Shown here: one piece after another, positions 26,032 through 36,290 of the stretch
How the letters are laid out: each line of letters starts with the position of its first letter
Numbering within the stretch: the stretch's first letter is position 1
NCBI GenBank assembly: GCA_028023455.1
Contig: JAQFVV010012423.1
Coordinates: 6,056,269-6,120,268 of the forward strand
DNA length: 64,000 nucleotides
Source: Epiperipatus broadwayi
Taxonomy: Eukaryota > Onychophora > Udeonychophora > Euonychophora > Peripatidae
Direction of reading: 5' to 3'
Made by a program: the position numbers and the translations under genes
Notes under the pieces: generated by a model
The model's database searches: none
Seen by the model: the letters and a program-made list of their open reading frames with translations, nothing else
What the model was told of the DNA's origin: nothing

Positions 26032-26910
26032 TCAATTTTCCCACAAATTATTAATTTTTATATTGGCGACCTGTCTATTTGTCAAATGTTGCTTTTCACT
26101 TTTTATTAATATAGCTTCTTTAATTTTGTGTTTATTATTATTTCTTTCAATACACAAAATCCTAACTTTATTAAAATCAAAATCAAAACCATAATTACAT
26201 GTTACATTATGATCAAAAAATACTGATGGTGATATGTCACCGTTTCTAACATTCTTTTGTCTTGATTTTTGTACTCGTTTATATAACAACAAATGCTCCT
26301 TTGATCTTTTCTCCAATGTACATCAAGATTCACCAATATATGCCTTTCCACAGACACACAGCCATTTATATATTGCACAACTTTGATTTAAAATACTACA
26401 TCTATTTTTTGAATTATTTATTAATCTATTTAAATTAGGAGTAGTATAAAATGCAACTCAACATATATTTTTATATATATGTTTTATAAATTTTGCTTGT
26501 TCATTACAAATAAATGGTATTGATATCCAAGTATATTTTATTTTATCACTATCTATAGCACTTAAAATATTTCTATTATTATTAAACTTAGTAACAATAT
26601 TATAAATTAATTTATGATCATATCCAACATTTAACAAATCCATAGTAAATGCATTTATGTTACTTATTTTATCAGAACTATATTTACATAATTTATTATT
26701 CCTAAATAAAAATGATTTTAAACCAGATAATTTATGTATTATTGGCACATTTGAATACCAAGGAATATATCCTCTTTTTTCAATTCTTTTATTACCATAC
26801 AATAATCTAATTTATTTCTATTATGAGTAACTTTAATATCTAAATACTGAATTGACATTTTTTCTATTAAATTGTGTATACATTTGTTTTTTAAAATATT
26901 GTTTTACTGT
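26032..26910 (-). pseudogene. Penelope-like element: end of RT, linker and GIY-YIG endonuclease
   Basis: Read on the minus strand from ~26910, the sequence gives the RT C-terminal motif QYLDIKVTHNRNKLDYC. After a frameshift near 26800 comes a linker (YIPWYSNVPIIHKLSGL, DLLNVGYDHKLI). Then, through 26450-26317, come the lead-in YTTPNLNRL and the nuclease signature IYKWLCVCGKAYIGES. A TGA stop follows GES directly, and the frame continues TLEKRSKEHL and on to ~26032. The CGKAYIGE form with two Cys differs from the NNCHTPYYGET form at 12.7-13.0 kb, so this is a different PLE lineage. The N-terminal RT (palm YADD-type block) is missing. The copy is dead (frameshift plus stop). Confidence 0.82.
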
Positions 26911-26933
26911 ATTAATTATTGTATTGTTTTGAA

Positions 26934-26940
<7 letters not shown>
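26862..26940 (-). repeat. PLE 5' segment with inverted copy at 25858-25936
   Basis: Reverse complement of 25858-25936 with few differences. The segment codes in frame with the PLE remnant downstream, so this is the original and the 25858 copy is the inverted duplicate. Confidence 0.75.
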
Positions 26941-26975
<35 letters not shown>

Positions 26976-27000
26976 TATTAATAATATATATATATATCAA
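26938..27000. repeat. (TA)n microsatellites bounding the PLE remnant
   Basis: Two TA runs (26938-26971 and 26983-26998) replace PLE sequence upstream of the coding remnant. They mark the truncation point. Confidence 0.9.
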
Positions 27001-27539
27001 TGTGCATCAAATAGACACATACATAAATTTTAATCATTTATTTTATTATTTTATACAAATTTAAATATGTTCAGAAATTATTAGCCACATGTCTCTGTAC
27101 TGAATATATTTTAAATAAATCTATTAGAACATATAAACTACAATATAGTAACTTGAATTTTGTATATTACTCAAGTAAACACAATTATTTTTTAAAATTT
27201 TATTAAATATCAATTGAAATGTATTCATTATATATTATAAAACATGCATCTATGTGTATATATATATAAGCGTGTGTGGGTTCAAAGTAAACCTATTAAG
27301 AGGTATTGTAAATCAATGTAATAAATTGAATTTGATAGTATTCATGTAAATCACAATGTGATAGTTTTTTAAATTGTATATTACTCAAAATCAGAAAGTT
27401 TTATTGATATGTGTATAGTCATATTTTACAGACATAACTTCATTTATTTTTATTAATAAACTTGTATTCAATTGTTAAAATTATTCCAATAAACTTAATT
27501 TTAAAAGGTTTTTGGAATATTATATTTCCATCATCTCTT

Positions 27540-28260
27540 GACCACAGTAGCAGGTATAGAGTTTATGTTCTCTGAGCTAGATTCATGCATAGCAATTTTA
27601 AAGGGGTTGTAGTTTAGTTCAGAGTCATCCAGTATAACATTGTCCTGGTTTAGTGAAAGTATTATAGTCTTCAAAGTTCATGCTTTATAATTTATTTAGT
27701 TTAGTCTCTATTAGAAATTAAGTTTATAGTTGGCCAGCATATCAATGATATTAAATAGCTAGAGAATTGATGATAATCAGCATGTTTTAATGCCACAGCA
27801 TTATGATTTTTATAGTTTTATAGTCTAATGGATTAGCACCTAAGTTTGTACATCCAGATTAATGTTTAAATAATTGCCCCAAGCTGGTAAATGTTCAATT
27901 GTTAGCCTGGTCTATAGTAGACCATTGCAAATCTAGTCACAAGATTGACTATTGATTTATTTTGATTGTTGATTATTTATGATGATGAATGGTTATTTCT
28001 TTTGAGTATTATACTTATTACTAATGCTGGTGAATTATAGTTAATTTTAATTGGTCTAAAAAGTTAACTGGGCTGCTGTTTCAGGGAGTTTTCTTGATCC
28101 CTCATGCTCTTTATAATATATAACATAACTGACATATTTTGTGATATCTCTTACTTTAATCTTTTATATCTTAAATATAATCCTTTACACTTTTTATTAA
28201 ATTTCATTATTTAAAATATTTTGTTTACTTGGGATGATTGATGATTTGCCATCACCCCAA
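27540..28260 (+). repeat. dispersed repeat D, copy 1
   Basis: About 0.7 kb aligns in direct orientation with 43655-44260. Ordered landmarks are GGCCAG(C/T)A(C)AT, TTAGCCTGGTCTAT, ACAAGATTGACT(A/G)TTGAT and CATGATGATGAATG-like blocks. Neither copy has an open frame. Copy 2 runs into a GTTACA plus primer-binding-like sequence, so this may be LTR-derived. Confidence 0.65.
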
Positions 28261-30285
28261 AGTTCACATATCTATTCATCCTGTTTTAATATGTATATAT
28301 GTATTGATTTATTTTAGTATAGAATAATATACATTCATTTCTATTTCTACTATTAAATATTCTGAAATAATTTGGCTATTTATTTTTTGTAAAACAAAGT
28401 TTTATTTTTGAACTTTTAAATTATATATTTTCAAATTTTTTCATATATACTCTCTTAAGATGTATCCAATTCTTAGATCTTTAATGAACAATTTTATCAG
28501 TGTGTCATGGGGTGTTAGACTGTGCTGTTGCTGGTTTTGTTTCTTCACACTCTTGTGGTTATTTATAGCACTATTATTCCAGATTTTTTATTGATTTATG
28601 GTTGAAACTATAACTAAAGTAAATATTGATTTATTAATTTTAAGAAAATCTGAAAGTGTCAACAATCTACATAAAAAGTTTTACAAATCTGCCAACAATG
28701 CAGCTTCTTGGTAAATTCTTTGATCTCTGCTTTTGAAAGTAATTATGAGTCTACTTGTAAATTCATCTATTGTTATTAGCAATGAACAAAAAATAACTGT
28801 ATATTTTTCATACTTTATTTAAATGCTGATGATTTTATTTTTCAAAATATTTGTACAGTAATAATTAAAAAAATTTTTTCATGATTACTCTTAGATTTAT
28901 TCAAATATATTTTATTATTAAAAATACATGTTAAAAAATTTGGGATAATGATTAAAGGAAAGGTATTATCAGTAACATTACCAAACATACTAAGATATTT
29001 TAATTATTATAATTGCAACTTTAAATCTTAAAACAGAATTTTATTGTTTTATGACATGTTAACAATAATTTATTTTAGTAAGTAAGATTTAATTAATTTG
29101 TTTTGCTGATATTGTGGTAATCATCCAATCAAAAAAAAAGTTTTGTTGTCATTAAATATTTCACTTTATTAGTTTTTTTGTTATGTTTGTAAATTTCAAG
29201 TATGATTTTTTTAGGCTGTTTTTTATATGTAAACATTTATTTTTAACATATCAAGTATAATTTATTGATTTATAATATAGAAAAACATTTTATTATTAAA
29301 ATAAAATATTGAACTGTAACTAAAACAACTACAGTGAGATGTTGCAAAATTTTGTAAAATGTGAATGGTTAATTTATTTGAAATATTTTTTTTTATATTT
29401 AAAAAAAAAATGTTTTGTAAATAATTTTTCAATATCTTTTTTATTCTACTTTTTTACTTTTATTTTTATCTAATATACATTTTTCTAAAAAATATTACTT
29501 TGCAAACAATTTGAAAAAAAAAGAATATACAATTTTCATAAAAATATATATTTCAGCATTTGATATTAATAGCATATATTTTAAATATTTATAAAAATGA
29601 TGCAATAAATTTAATTTCAGAAAAATACATATTGGATGAAAATAAAAATTTAAAAATAAAAAATCTTAATACAATTATTTCAATTATTTGACATTAATGT
29701 TATTTCTAAATATAAAGTAAAATATTTAAAATGTTTGTCTAAGCATGAAAAATTATGTTGATGTCTAGCAGTTATATGCATAAAAAATTTCAAAATCTAT
29801 TGTTTACAACTTTAAAATATAACCTTTATTTTACAGAAGATATATCAACAACTTTTTCATGATATTCATTGGAAATAAAAGTAAATGTTATTGTTCAATA
29901 ATAAAAAAGAAAAAAATAATAAAATTCAAAAGCAAATGAAAAAAATTATCAACTCTATACATATAAATACTTATGAAAATATATTAAACAATAAAATAAA
30001 TATATATAAAAAGATACATTTTATGAATATTCACCAAATTGGGTATGAGTCATTGATAATATCCATAGCTTAAACATAATAAAATATAAAATAAATAAAG
30101 GTATAATTGTATATTTCAACAATCTATTATTAGAAAGTAAATTAAATGTTATTAAAAAAAAGCCATAAATAATAATTATATAACACATCATAAAAAAGTC
30201 ACAAATAAAAACATTTTAGTAAAATAAGAAATAAAATAAAAAATAATAGTAAGAATAAAAAGAATCAAAAAATTTATATACATTA
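28261..30285. other. AT-rich sequence, nothing recognised
   Basis: Extremely AT-rich with many A and T runs. The 62-codon frame at 29885-30073 is Lys/Asn/Ile-rich and looks like chance. No repeat partner was noticed. Confidence 0.5.
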
Positions 30286-30293
30286 GTTTAAGA
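30286..30293. repeat. left 8-bp target-site duplication
   Basis: GTTTAAGA lies immediately outside the left arm and is identical and direct to 41688-41695 immediately outside the right arm. Confidence 0.72.
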
Positions 30294-30612
30294 GGTCGTG
30301 GTTTGCAGACTGTACTGTCGCCGCTAGAGGCGCTGTTTCTGTGTTTTCACACAGAACATACAGGGTAGGGGCCTCAAAAGCAGACGACGCTTTTTCTGCC
30401 GATAGGTGGCGCTGTTCACCATGCGTACGCACAGGAACTTTCCACAAGCTGGCTGGCAGCTTGCGTCGTCTGCTACCAAGAACCTAGGTGGCGCTGATTG
30501 CCGTAAACACATCGAGCTTATGTGTCGTCTGCTATCAGAAACTACCAAGATTCTAGCCCACTACGCGGCGCTGTTTCTCCACGTTACACACGGTAAAAAC
30601 AGCAACCTCTAA
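30294..30612. other. GC-rich subterminal region with repeated short motifs
   Basis: This ~320-bp tip is far richer in G+C than the rest of the window. GGCGCTG occurs at 30329, 30408, 30490 and 30567. GTCGTCTGCT occurs at 30465 and 30524, and inverted at 30379. Clustered subterminal motifs of this kind are where many DNA transposases bind. The function here is inference. Confidence 0.6.
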
Positions 30613-30874
30613 ATGCCTCATTGCTAACGTTTATGAACATAGTACTTAAAACATTCAGGGCCTATAATGTACAGGGGTGAATAATTTATAAAGTCATAAC
30701 TATTTAAATATACGGTCAAACGTAATAATTTTACATTCTATTTCACCATTTCATGAATCGATGTATTTTTAAAGTATGACTTTGTAAAAAGCGATCTGTT
30801 TTTTTAATTATTTACTCTAAAAGTGGTTTTTTTTTTTTTTTTTGTAAATAAAACAAAACGTGATTTTCGGTCTG

Positions 30875-30905
<31 letters not shown>

Positions 30906-32150
30906 GCTAATTTTTTTCCCTACGGCAGTATATCGTTCAAAAATATATTATTTTAAAAGATTATTGTTTGTAAAACTTTTTTTTTTACACTTTCAATTAA
31001 TATTTTCAATAAATTTTAAAGTAATATAAATTATATTTCGGTTTATAGATTACTATTTCGAAAAATAAAGTGTTATTTGCGTGCTGGAAATACCGTGTGC
31101 TTGTTACTCGCGAGCAATAATTCGAAGATATGTTTATCAAAACTTCATCTCACAATAATATTAAAGGCATAAATATTTATTGAAATTGTATTTAAAATTT
31201 TAGAATCATTTTAATAACTAAAAATATCATATACTCACAAGGAAATTTCAAAATAATAGGTTTAATATGTGCCGTATGAGAAAAGTAAGAGTCAGAAAAA
31301 AAAAGATTTAGAGCAAAATATATATACATTTAATATCTTTATTGATGGTTGGAATTTAAAAAGTTTCTTTCAAAACTGATGCTCGTGTTAGGCTTGTATA
31401 CTGTTAAAATTAAAACTATTCGTCCTCATAAATAATTTGGAAGACATTGCCTGTCAAAATTGGATAATCATTGAAAATTATATATGATCTTAATAGCCTA
31501 AAATTCAGAAGCCTGATAGTACTGTCTTTGCCAGTGCACTGTTTCTTTCTTTCATTATTGATACATAAGTAAGAACAGGTAAAACACATTTATTAAAAAT
31601 CTTCCTTTACAGACACGTAGATATATTTCCTTTTAGTATCAAGTTATTTCTACCAAAAGCACTCCAACCAAGTTTAATCCTATGATTAATTTCATCCATT
31701 ATGTTTCCATATGTATTAATAATCTGACCAAGTTGTTTGTAACTGTTAACTTCTTCTAATTCATCATAATCAATCTTTATTTTCATATTTTGAGAAAATC
31801 CATTAAACTTTACTTTAGTCTTTTAACATTTATCTTTAGTCCTACTTTCATCTGATAACTCCTGCAACATTTCCTGCAGCTCTGAAGCATAAGTTGCAAA
31901 AACAACTACATCATCTGCAAAATCTAAATGACTTAAATAATCTCCATTTACTTTCACTCCTATAGCTTCCCATTTTAATCCACAAAATATTTCTTGCAGC
32001 ACTGCTGTAAAAAGTTTTGGAGATATGGAGTCACCCTGTCTTACACTCTTCTCAATGTTGACTTTCCCAGTATCATTATCTAATCTAATTGTTGCTGTTG
32101 CATTTTTATAAATATTCTTTAAAATTTGACAATATCTTGGGTCTATACCT
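30294..32150. repeat. left arm of the long inverted repeat
   Basis: Reverse complement of 39917-41687 plus 36196-36290. The outer 1268 bp (30294-31561) are non-RTE sequence; 31562-32150 is the 3' part of the RTE coding region. The frames at 30324-30612 in the GC-rich end are mirrored exactly in the other arm and are not genes. Confidence 0.92.
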
Positions 32151-32436
32151 TGATGATCCAATGCTTTAATCACTGAAGAAAAGTTTATAGATTCAAATGC
32201 CTTTTCATAATCTACAAATCCAAAACATAATGGCAACTCATATTCATTTGTCCTTTCTATAACTTCTCTCAATACCTGGATATGATCTCCTGTACTAAAA
32301 CCACTTTTAAATCCAGCTTATTAAACAATCCAAAACAAAGCAAAACTCTCCATATAGTAGTGCCATCTTGTGCTAACAAGAGCAATCAATGGATGCCAGA
32401 AGGCTTGTGCATAAAATCCCTATCTAGTGCCTACTC

Positions 32437-32495
32437 ATCCAATATCCCCAGACTAGTTTCTGGCTTGTGGCCTTCATCAGTGAGGAGCCCTGGAT
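32437..32495 (-). ncRNA. type I hammerhead ribozyme, copy 1
   Basis: Minus-strand copy with the same 59-nt layout as 33046-33104: AUCCA/UGGAU and UCCUCA/UGGGGA as stem I, CUGAUGA, GGC/GCC stem II with a CACAA loop, GAAAC, a UA loop and GUC. The predicted cleavage lies between 32451 and 32450. All core bases are present; the pair flanking the core at the base of stem II is A-A instead of the usual G-C. Confidence 0.75.
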
Positions 32496-32909
32496 CTGAG
32501 AGCACTGCACCTAGATCTTGGATCTAATGCAACCCTCCAGCACCCACCTTTTAACTCTATTTAACTACAAAACTATGAGAATGAAATTGAAAACACTATT
32601 AATATTTTCAATCCAAGCTCAATAGCTTATATAGTCATATGGGTCTGAACTCAATTCAGCACCCATACATTTTGGTGTCTTTGGCTCTTTAACAACCATA
32701 GCCACCACTATCCTATTAGGCAGGATTGGTGTTAAACCACTAAACATCACATGATCACTATCTCATACTAGCACAATAATTGTTATTAAACAATCCAAAA
32801 CAAAGCAAAACTCTCCATATAGTAGTGCCATCTTGTGCTAACAAGAGCAATCAATGGATGCCAGAAGGCTTGTGCATAAAATCCCTATCTAGTGCCTACT
32901 CATCCAATA

Positions 32910-32948
32910 TCCCCAGACTAGTTTCTGGCTTGTGGCCTTCATCAGTGT
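32910..32948 (-). ncRNA. truncated hammerhead, copy 2
   Basis: The core from CUGAUGA through GUC and UGGGGA is present on the minus strand, but the 5' strand of stem I is cut off after CA, where the sequence switches to the inverted copy (~32948). It cannot fold into a complete ribozyme alone. Confidence 0.7.
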
Positions 32949-33045
32949 TTTCAATTTCATTCTCATAGTTTTGTAGTTAAATAGAGTTAAAAGGTGGGTG
33001 CTGGAGGGTTGCATTAGATCCAAGATCTAGGTGCAGTGCTCTCAG

Positions 33046-33104
33046 ATCCAGGGCTCCTCACTGATGAAGGCCACAAGCCAGAAACTAGTCTGGGGATATT
33101 GGAT
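33046..33104 (+). ncRNA. type I hammerhead ribozyme, copy 3
   Basis: Outer stem I AUCCA (33046-33050) pairs UGGAU (33100-33104). Inner stem I UCCUCA (33055-33060) pairs UGGGGA (33091-33096) across a GGGC/UAU internal loop. The box CUGAUGA is at 33061-33067. Stem II GGC/GCC has a CACAA loop. GAAAC is at 33081-33085, and minimal stem III AC/GU has a UA loop. GUC ends at 33090, the predicted cleavage site. A CUC/GAG pairing (33041-33043, 33105-33107) can extend stem I. A short stem III and a stem I internal loop are characteristic of PLE and retrozyme hammerheads. Confidence 0.78.
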
Positions 33105-33666
33105 GAGTAGGCACTAGATAGGGATTTTATGCACAAGCCTTCTGGCATCCATTGATTGCTCTTGTTAGCACAAGATGGCACTACTATATGGAGAGTTTTA
33201 GCTTTGTTTTGGATTGTTTAATAACAATTATTGTGCTAGTATGAGATAGTGATCATGTGATGTTTAGTGGTTTAAAATCCAGCTTATCTTGGTTGGGGGA
33301 AATCCAATGTTCTCTGTAGACGAGTTGTAACTATCTTGGTAAAAAATCTGTATGTAACTGATAAAAGGCTGATAGGTCTGTAATTTCTAATATCCTCTTT
33401 ATCACCTTTTTTAAATATTAATATTAATACTGCATTCTTCCAATCATCTAGTACATCTTTATCATTTAGACATTTGGTATATAACATTGCAAAAAAAAAA
33501 AATTCTATTTTTTCCCCTGCTTCTTTTAATATATCAATTATAATTCTACTATTACCTGGAATCTGGAATCTTTTCGTTCTTCATATATTTAATTGCATGT
33601 CTCACTTCTTCATTTAAAATTCTGGGTAATTCAGAAGATGTCATAGATATAGGAGGTATTTCTTTA

Positions 33667-34135
33667 TTACTATATAATTCATCACATGATCACATTTCCT
33701 ATATATGATCATGTGATGCTTAATGGTTTAACACCAATCCTGCCTAATAGGATAGTGGTGGCTATGGTTGTAAAAGAGCCAAAGACACCAAAATGTATGG
33801 GTGCTGAACTGAGTTCAGACCCATATGACTATATAAGCTATTGAGCTTAGATTGAAAATATTTTTTGTGTTTTCAATTTCAATCTCATAGTTTTGTAGTT
33901 AAGTAGAGATAAAAGGTGGTTGCTAGAGGGTTGCATTAGATGCAGTGCTCTCAGATCCAAAGCTCCTCACTGACGAAGGCCACAAGCCAGAAACTAGTCT
34001 GGGGATATTGGATGAGTAGGCATTAGATAGGGATTTTATGCACAAGCCTTCTGGCATCCATTGATTACTCTGTTTAGCACAGGTGACAATACTGTATGGA
34101 GAGTTTTGCTCTGTTTACTATTTACTATATAATTC
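33667..34135 (+). mobile_element. second hammerhead-bearing insertion (single unit)
   Basis: TTACTATATAATTC occurs at 33667-33680 and 34122-34135 and is single in the RTE frame, giving a 14-bp target duplication. The 441-bp insert is homologous to the 465-bp unit of the neighbouring insertion. It starts with CATCACATGATCA and, after ~12 bp, its inverse TGATCATGTGATG. This looks like a minimal remnant of an inverted end copy before the main unit. No coding capacity. Confidence 0.78.
33955..34013 (+). ncRNA. type I hammerhead ribozyme, copy 4
   Basis: Same 59-nt design: AUCCA (33955) with UGGAU (34009), UCCUCA (33964) with UGGGGA (34000), GGC/GCC stem II, GAAAC at 33990, GUC ending at 33999. 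The box reads CUGACGA: U7 is C, the one core position that tolerates change in known hammerheads. Confidence 0.75.
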
Positions 34136-35540
34136 TTTATAAAAGTCTTCTATCCATTTCATGATGTCATCTCTCTTTTTAGTAATAATTCCAGCTTTTT
34201 TTTTTTTATTGCAGATATGAATTTCCTACCAATACCAAAATGTTGTTTTACACTTTTGAGACTTTCATTCCCTTCTGCTGCTTTCCTTGCTAGTTCAGTT
34301 ATACTTTCTTATATCATTTTCAAATCTTTTCTGCATCATTTTACAAAATTTGAGATATTCAATCCTTTTTAATGCATCATTTTTGTATATATTCATATTC
34401 CTCCTTTTTTTCATAAATTCTTTAGTCTCAGTAGAAATGTTATTGGTCAAGTGCTGCTTTTTTCAACCAGCTATTTTTGTTGCAGTTTTTAAAAGTGTAT
34501 CAGTTGTTTTCATATTAATTTCATTCAAATCTGAATCATGTTCAAAATCTACTAATACTTGAAAATTATTTGTAAGTTCTAATTTAAATTCATTAGAATG
34601 TTTCTGAAAATTAGGATTATCAACTGTAAATATTGTTTTTCTTAATAATTTTTGTCTCTCTAGTTTTGCATTAACATGTATTTCACATCTTACTAATCGA
34701 TGATCACTTCCTCTGTTAAATTTATTAAGAACATTACAATCTTGAAATATGTATTTTCTGTTAGTCAAAATATAATCCAATTCTGCTGTATTTTCATTTG
34801 GATGCTTCCATGTCCATTTCCTTTTAAAATTTTTCTCAAAATAATTCATAATATAAAGTTTTCCTTTTCCTGCAAACTCCACAAGTCTATGTCCTCTCTC
34901 ATTTCTATTAACATAACCAAAATTACTGCCAGCACTTTCATCTTTCATTTGTTTACCAATTCTAGCATTAAAGTCTCCCATAACAATTTTAAAATGTTGT
35001 TAACTCTGACCAAAAGCCTTTTGTGCATCCATATAAAAATCTTCTACTACTTCATCACTTTGAGAACTTGTTGGGGCATAAACCTGAATTATCTGCATTT
35101 GGTATCTGCTATTAAGTTGTATAACTAATCTTGCCACTCTGTCCGATACACCATCAATCTCCACAATGTTGTTGTTCTACTTTTTATTTATAATGAATAC
35201 TACTCCACTTGTATTTCCAATATTTGTGCCTTTATAATAGAGTACATGTTCACTTTTTAAAACAATTGTCTCTTCGCCTTTTCTTCTAACTTCACAAAGT
35301 CCAATAATATCCCATTTAATATAAGACAGTTTTTCTTCTAACTCTTGCAATCTTTCTTCACTTGAAAGTGATCTGCTGTTGTAAGTGCCTAAATAAAAAA
35401 GGCATCATCAAATGGCAGCCTGTGTCCACAATCAGGGGATTCTGTGCAGCCTCTGCCTTCGGCCACCAACTGCTACCTTGGTTGGTGACTTTAGTCTCCT
35501 GGGAATAAGGGCCATGATTTATTTTTGTCTGTCATAACTG

Positions 35541-36195
35541 TATATATATATTGGCATTTTTCCATTATCATTTACACAAGCATTCATTCTGCCTTATCAG
35601 GCAACTGAGAAGAAAGTCCATGGTGTTTTTTGATCTTAAACTCAGAGGTAAAAATCCAATAACTTCGTCGCGCTGGCTAATGTGTGTTGGTGAGCAGCCC
35701 ATCCATGTTTATATACTGTATGAATAATCACATAGTAATAACAGCTGCAAATGACAAGAACATATGGAGTGGACATTAAAAATTTGCCTTGCTCAGTTTC
35801 TTTAAGGCCTCCAAGAGGAATCAAAGGGTTTCCTTTCAATTAATAGGATGACAAGAAATTTGTAACCTCCTGAGTGTAGACAATTTCTTGCATTAAATCA
35901 AATCTTAACGATTAATCAAAGTAAATTATAGTTTATTAGTTGATATTGTGAAATTGGTAAATATTTAAGTGTCTCTGTTGGGTGATATATATTAAAATTT
36001 GTCTATTTAGAAATTCATTTATAGATTCATTAAACCACCTAACTACTCACAAACATTATATTAGAAAATTTGTAGAGATTCTAACCAGTAAATAAATTCA
36101 AGTATATTTATTATCTCCTTTAAGTTTGCCACTATTTTCTGTTTGATCACAAATGCTATAATACATCATAATGACAATTCTAGAGATATCGTTGA
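35541..36195. other. centre of the inverted structure, no recognised content
   Basis: Unique sequence between the 5' end of the left RTE and the start of right-arm homology. It contains a small hairpin (CAAGAAATTTGT near 35851 and ACAATTTCTTG near 35879). I see no transposase motif or coding frame. Confidence 0.5.
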
Positions 36196-36290
36196 TGTAT
36201 AGATCCAAGATATTGTCATATTTTAAAGAATATTTATAAAAATGCAACAGCAACAATTAGATTAGATAATGATACTGGGAAAGTCAACAT
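36196..36290 (+). pseudogene. right-arm RTE fragment, upstream piece
   Basis: From about 36205 this matches the left RTE (reverse of ~32057-32150), encoding NIYKNATATIRLDNDTGKVN. It stops at AAAGTCAACAT (36280-36290), where the PLE insertion begins. The same RTE frame resumes at 39917. It shows that the right arm is longer than the contiguous match suggests. Confidence 0.88.

Larger units (their letters stand above)
32309..33285 (-). mobile_element. hammerhead-bearing tandem repeat insertion (mini-PLE or retrozyme-like)
   Basis: AAATCCAGCTT flanks the insert (32309-32319 and 33275-33285) and is single-copy in the RTE frame it interrupts, so it is a target duplication. Inside, minus-strand unit 1 (32320-32783) runs head-to-tail into unit 2 (32784-32947, truncated in the ribozyme). 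Unit 2 meets a plus-oriented partial copy (32948-33274) that starts at GTTTTCAATTTC. Equivalent ribozyme cleavage points of units 1 and 2 are 465 bp apart. There is no coding capacity. Tandem units plus a truncated inverted end are typical of PLE insertions. Tandem units of this size with type I hammerheads are also described as metazoan retrozymes. Confidence 0.8.
31562..35540 (-). pseudogene. RTE/BovB-like non-LTR retrotransposon, 3'-truncated, interrupted twice
   Basis: RTE elements encode an apurinic-type endonuclease followed by a reverse transcriptase. From ~35395 downward: TYNSRSLSSEERL, IKWDIIGLCEVRRKGEE, IIQVYAPTSS, then MGDFNARIG, NERGHRLVEF, LDYILTN and GSDHRLVRCE (34981-34463). 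After insertion 33681-34121 comes the RT start EVRHAIKYMKNEK and IRNYRPISLLSV (33487-33284). After insertion 32320-33274 come CFGFVDYEKAF, VRQGDSISPKLFTA and catalytic LDFADDVV (32272-31823). There are in-frame stops in the endonuclease (TAG ~35170, TAA ~35000), frameshifts near 33490 and around 31820, and an abrupt 3' end after LPVLTY at 31562. The last ~320 bp present in the 47-50 kb relative are missing. The 5' untranslated region reaches ~35540. Confidence 0.9.

Noticed and set aside
29885-30073. 62-codon Lys/Asn/Ile-rich frame
   Set aside because: Codon composition mirrors the local A-richness; no motif, no homologue in the window.
30324-30612. Overlapping 68-74 codon frames on both strands in the GC-rich tip, repeated in mirror image at 41369-41749
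   Set aside because: They are open because the tip is GC-rich and therefore poor in stops. The same DNA is in both arms, the two strands cannot both be coding, and no domain is recognisable.
32282-32968. Two nearly identical plus-strand frames of 81 and 62 codons
   Set aside because: They are antisense to the tandem hammerhead repeat units; identity comes from the repeat, not from gene duplication.
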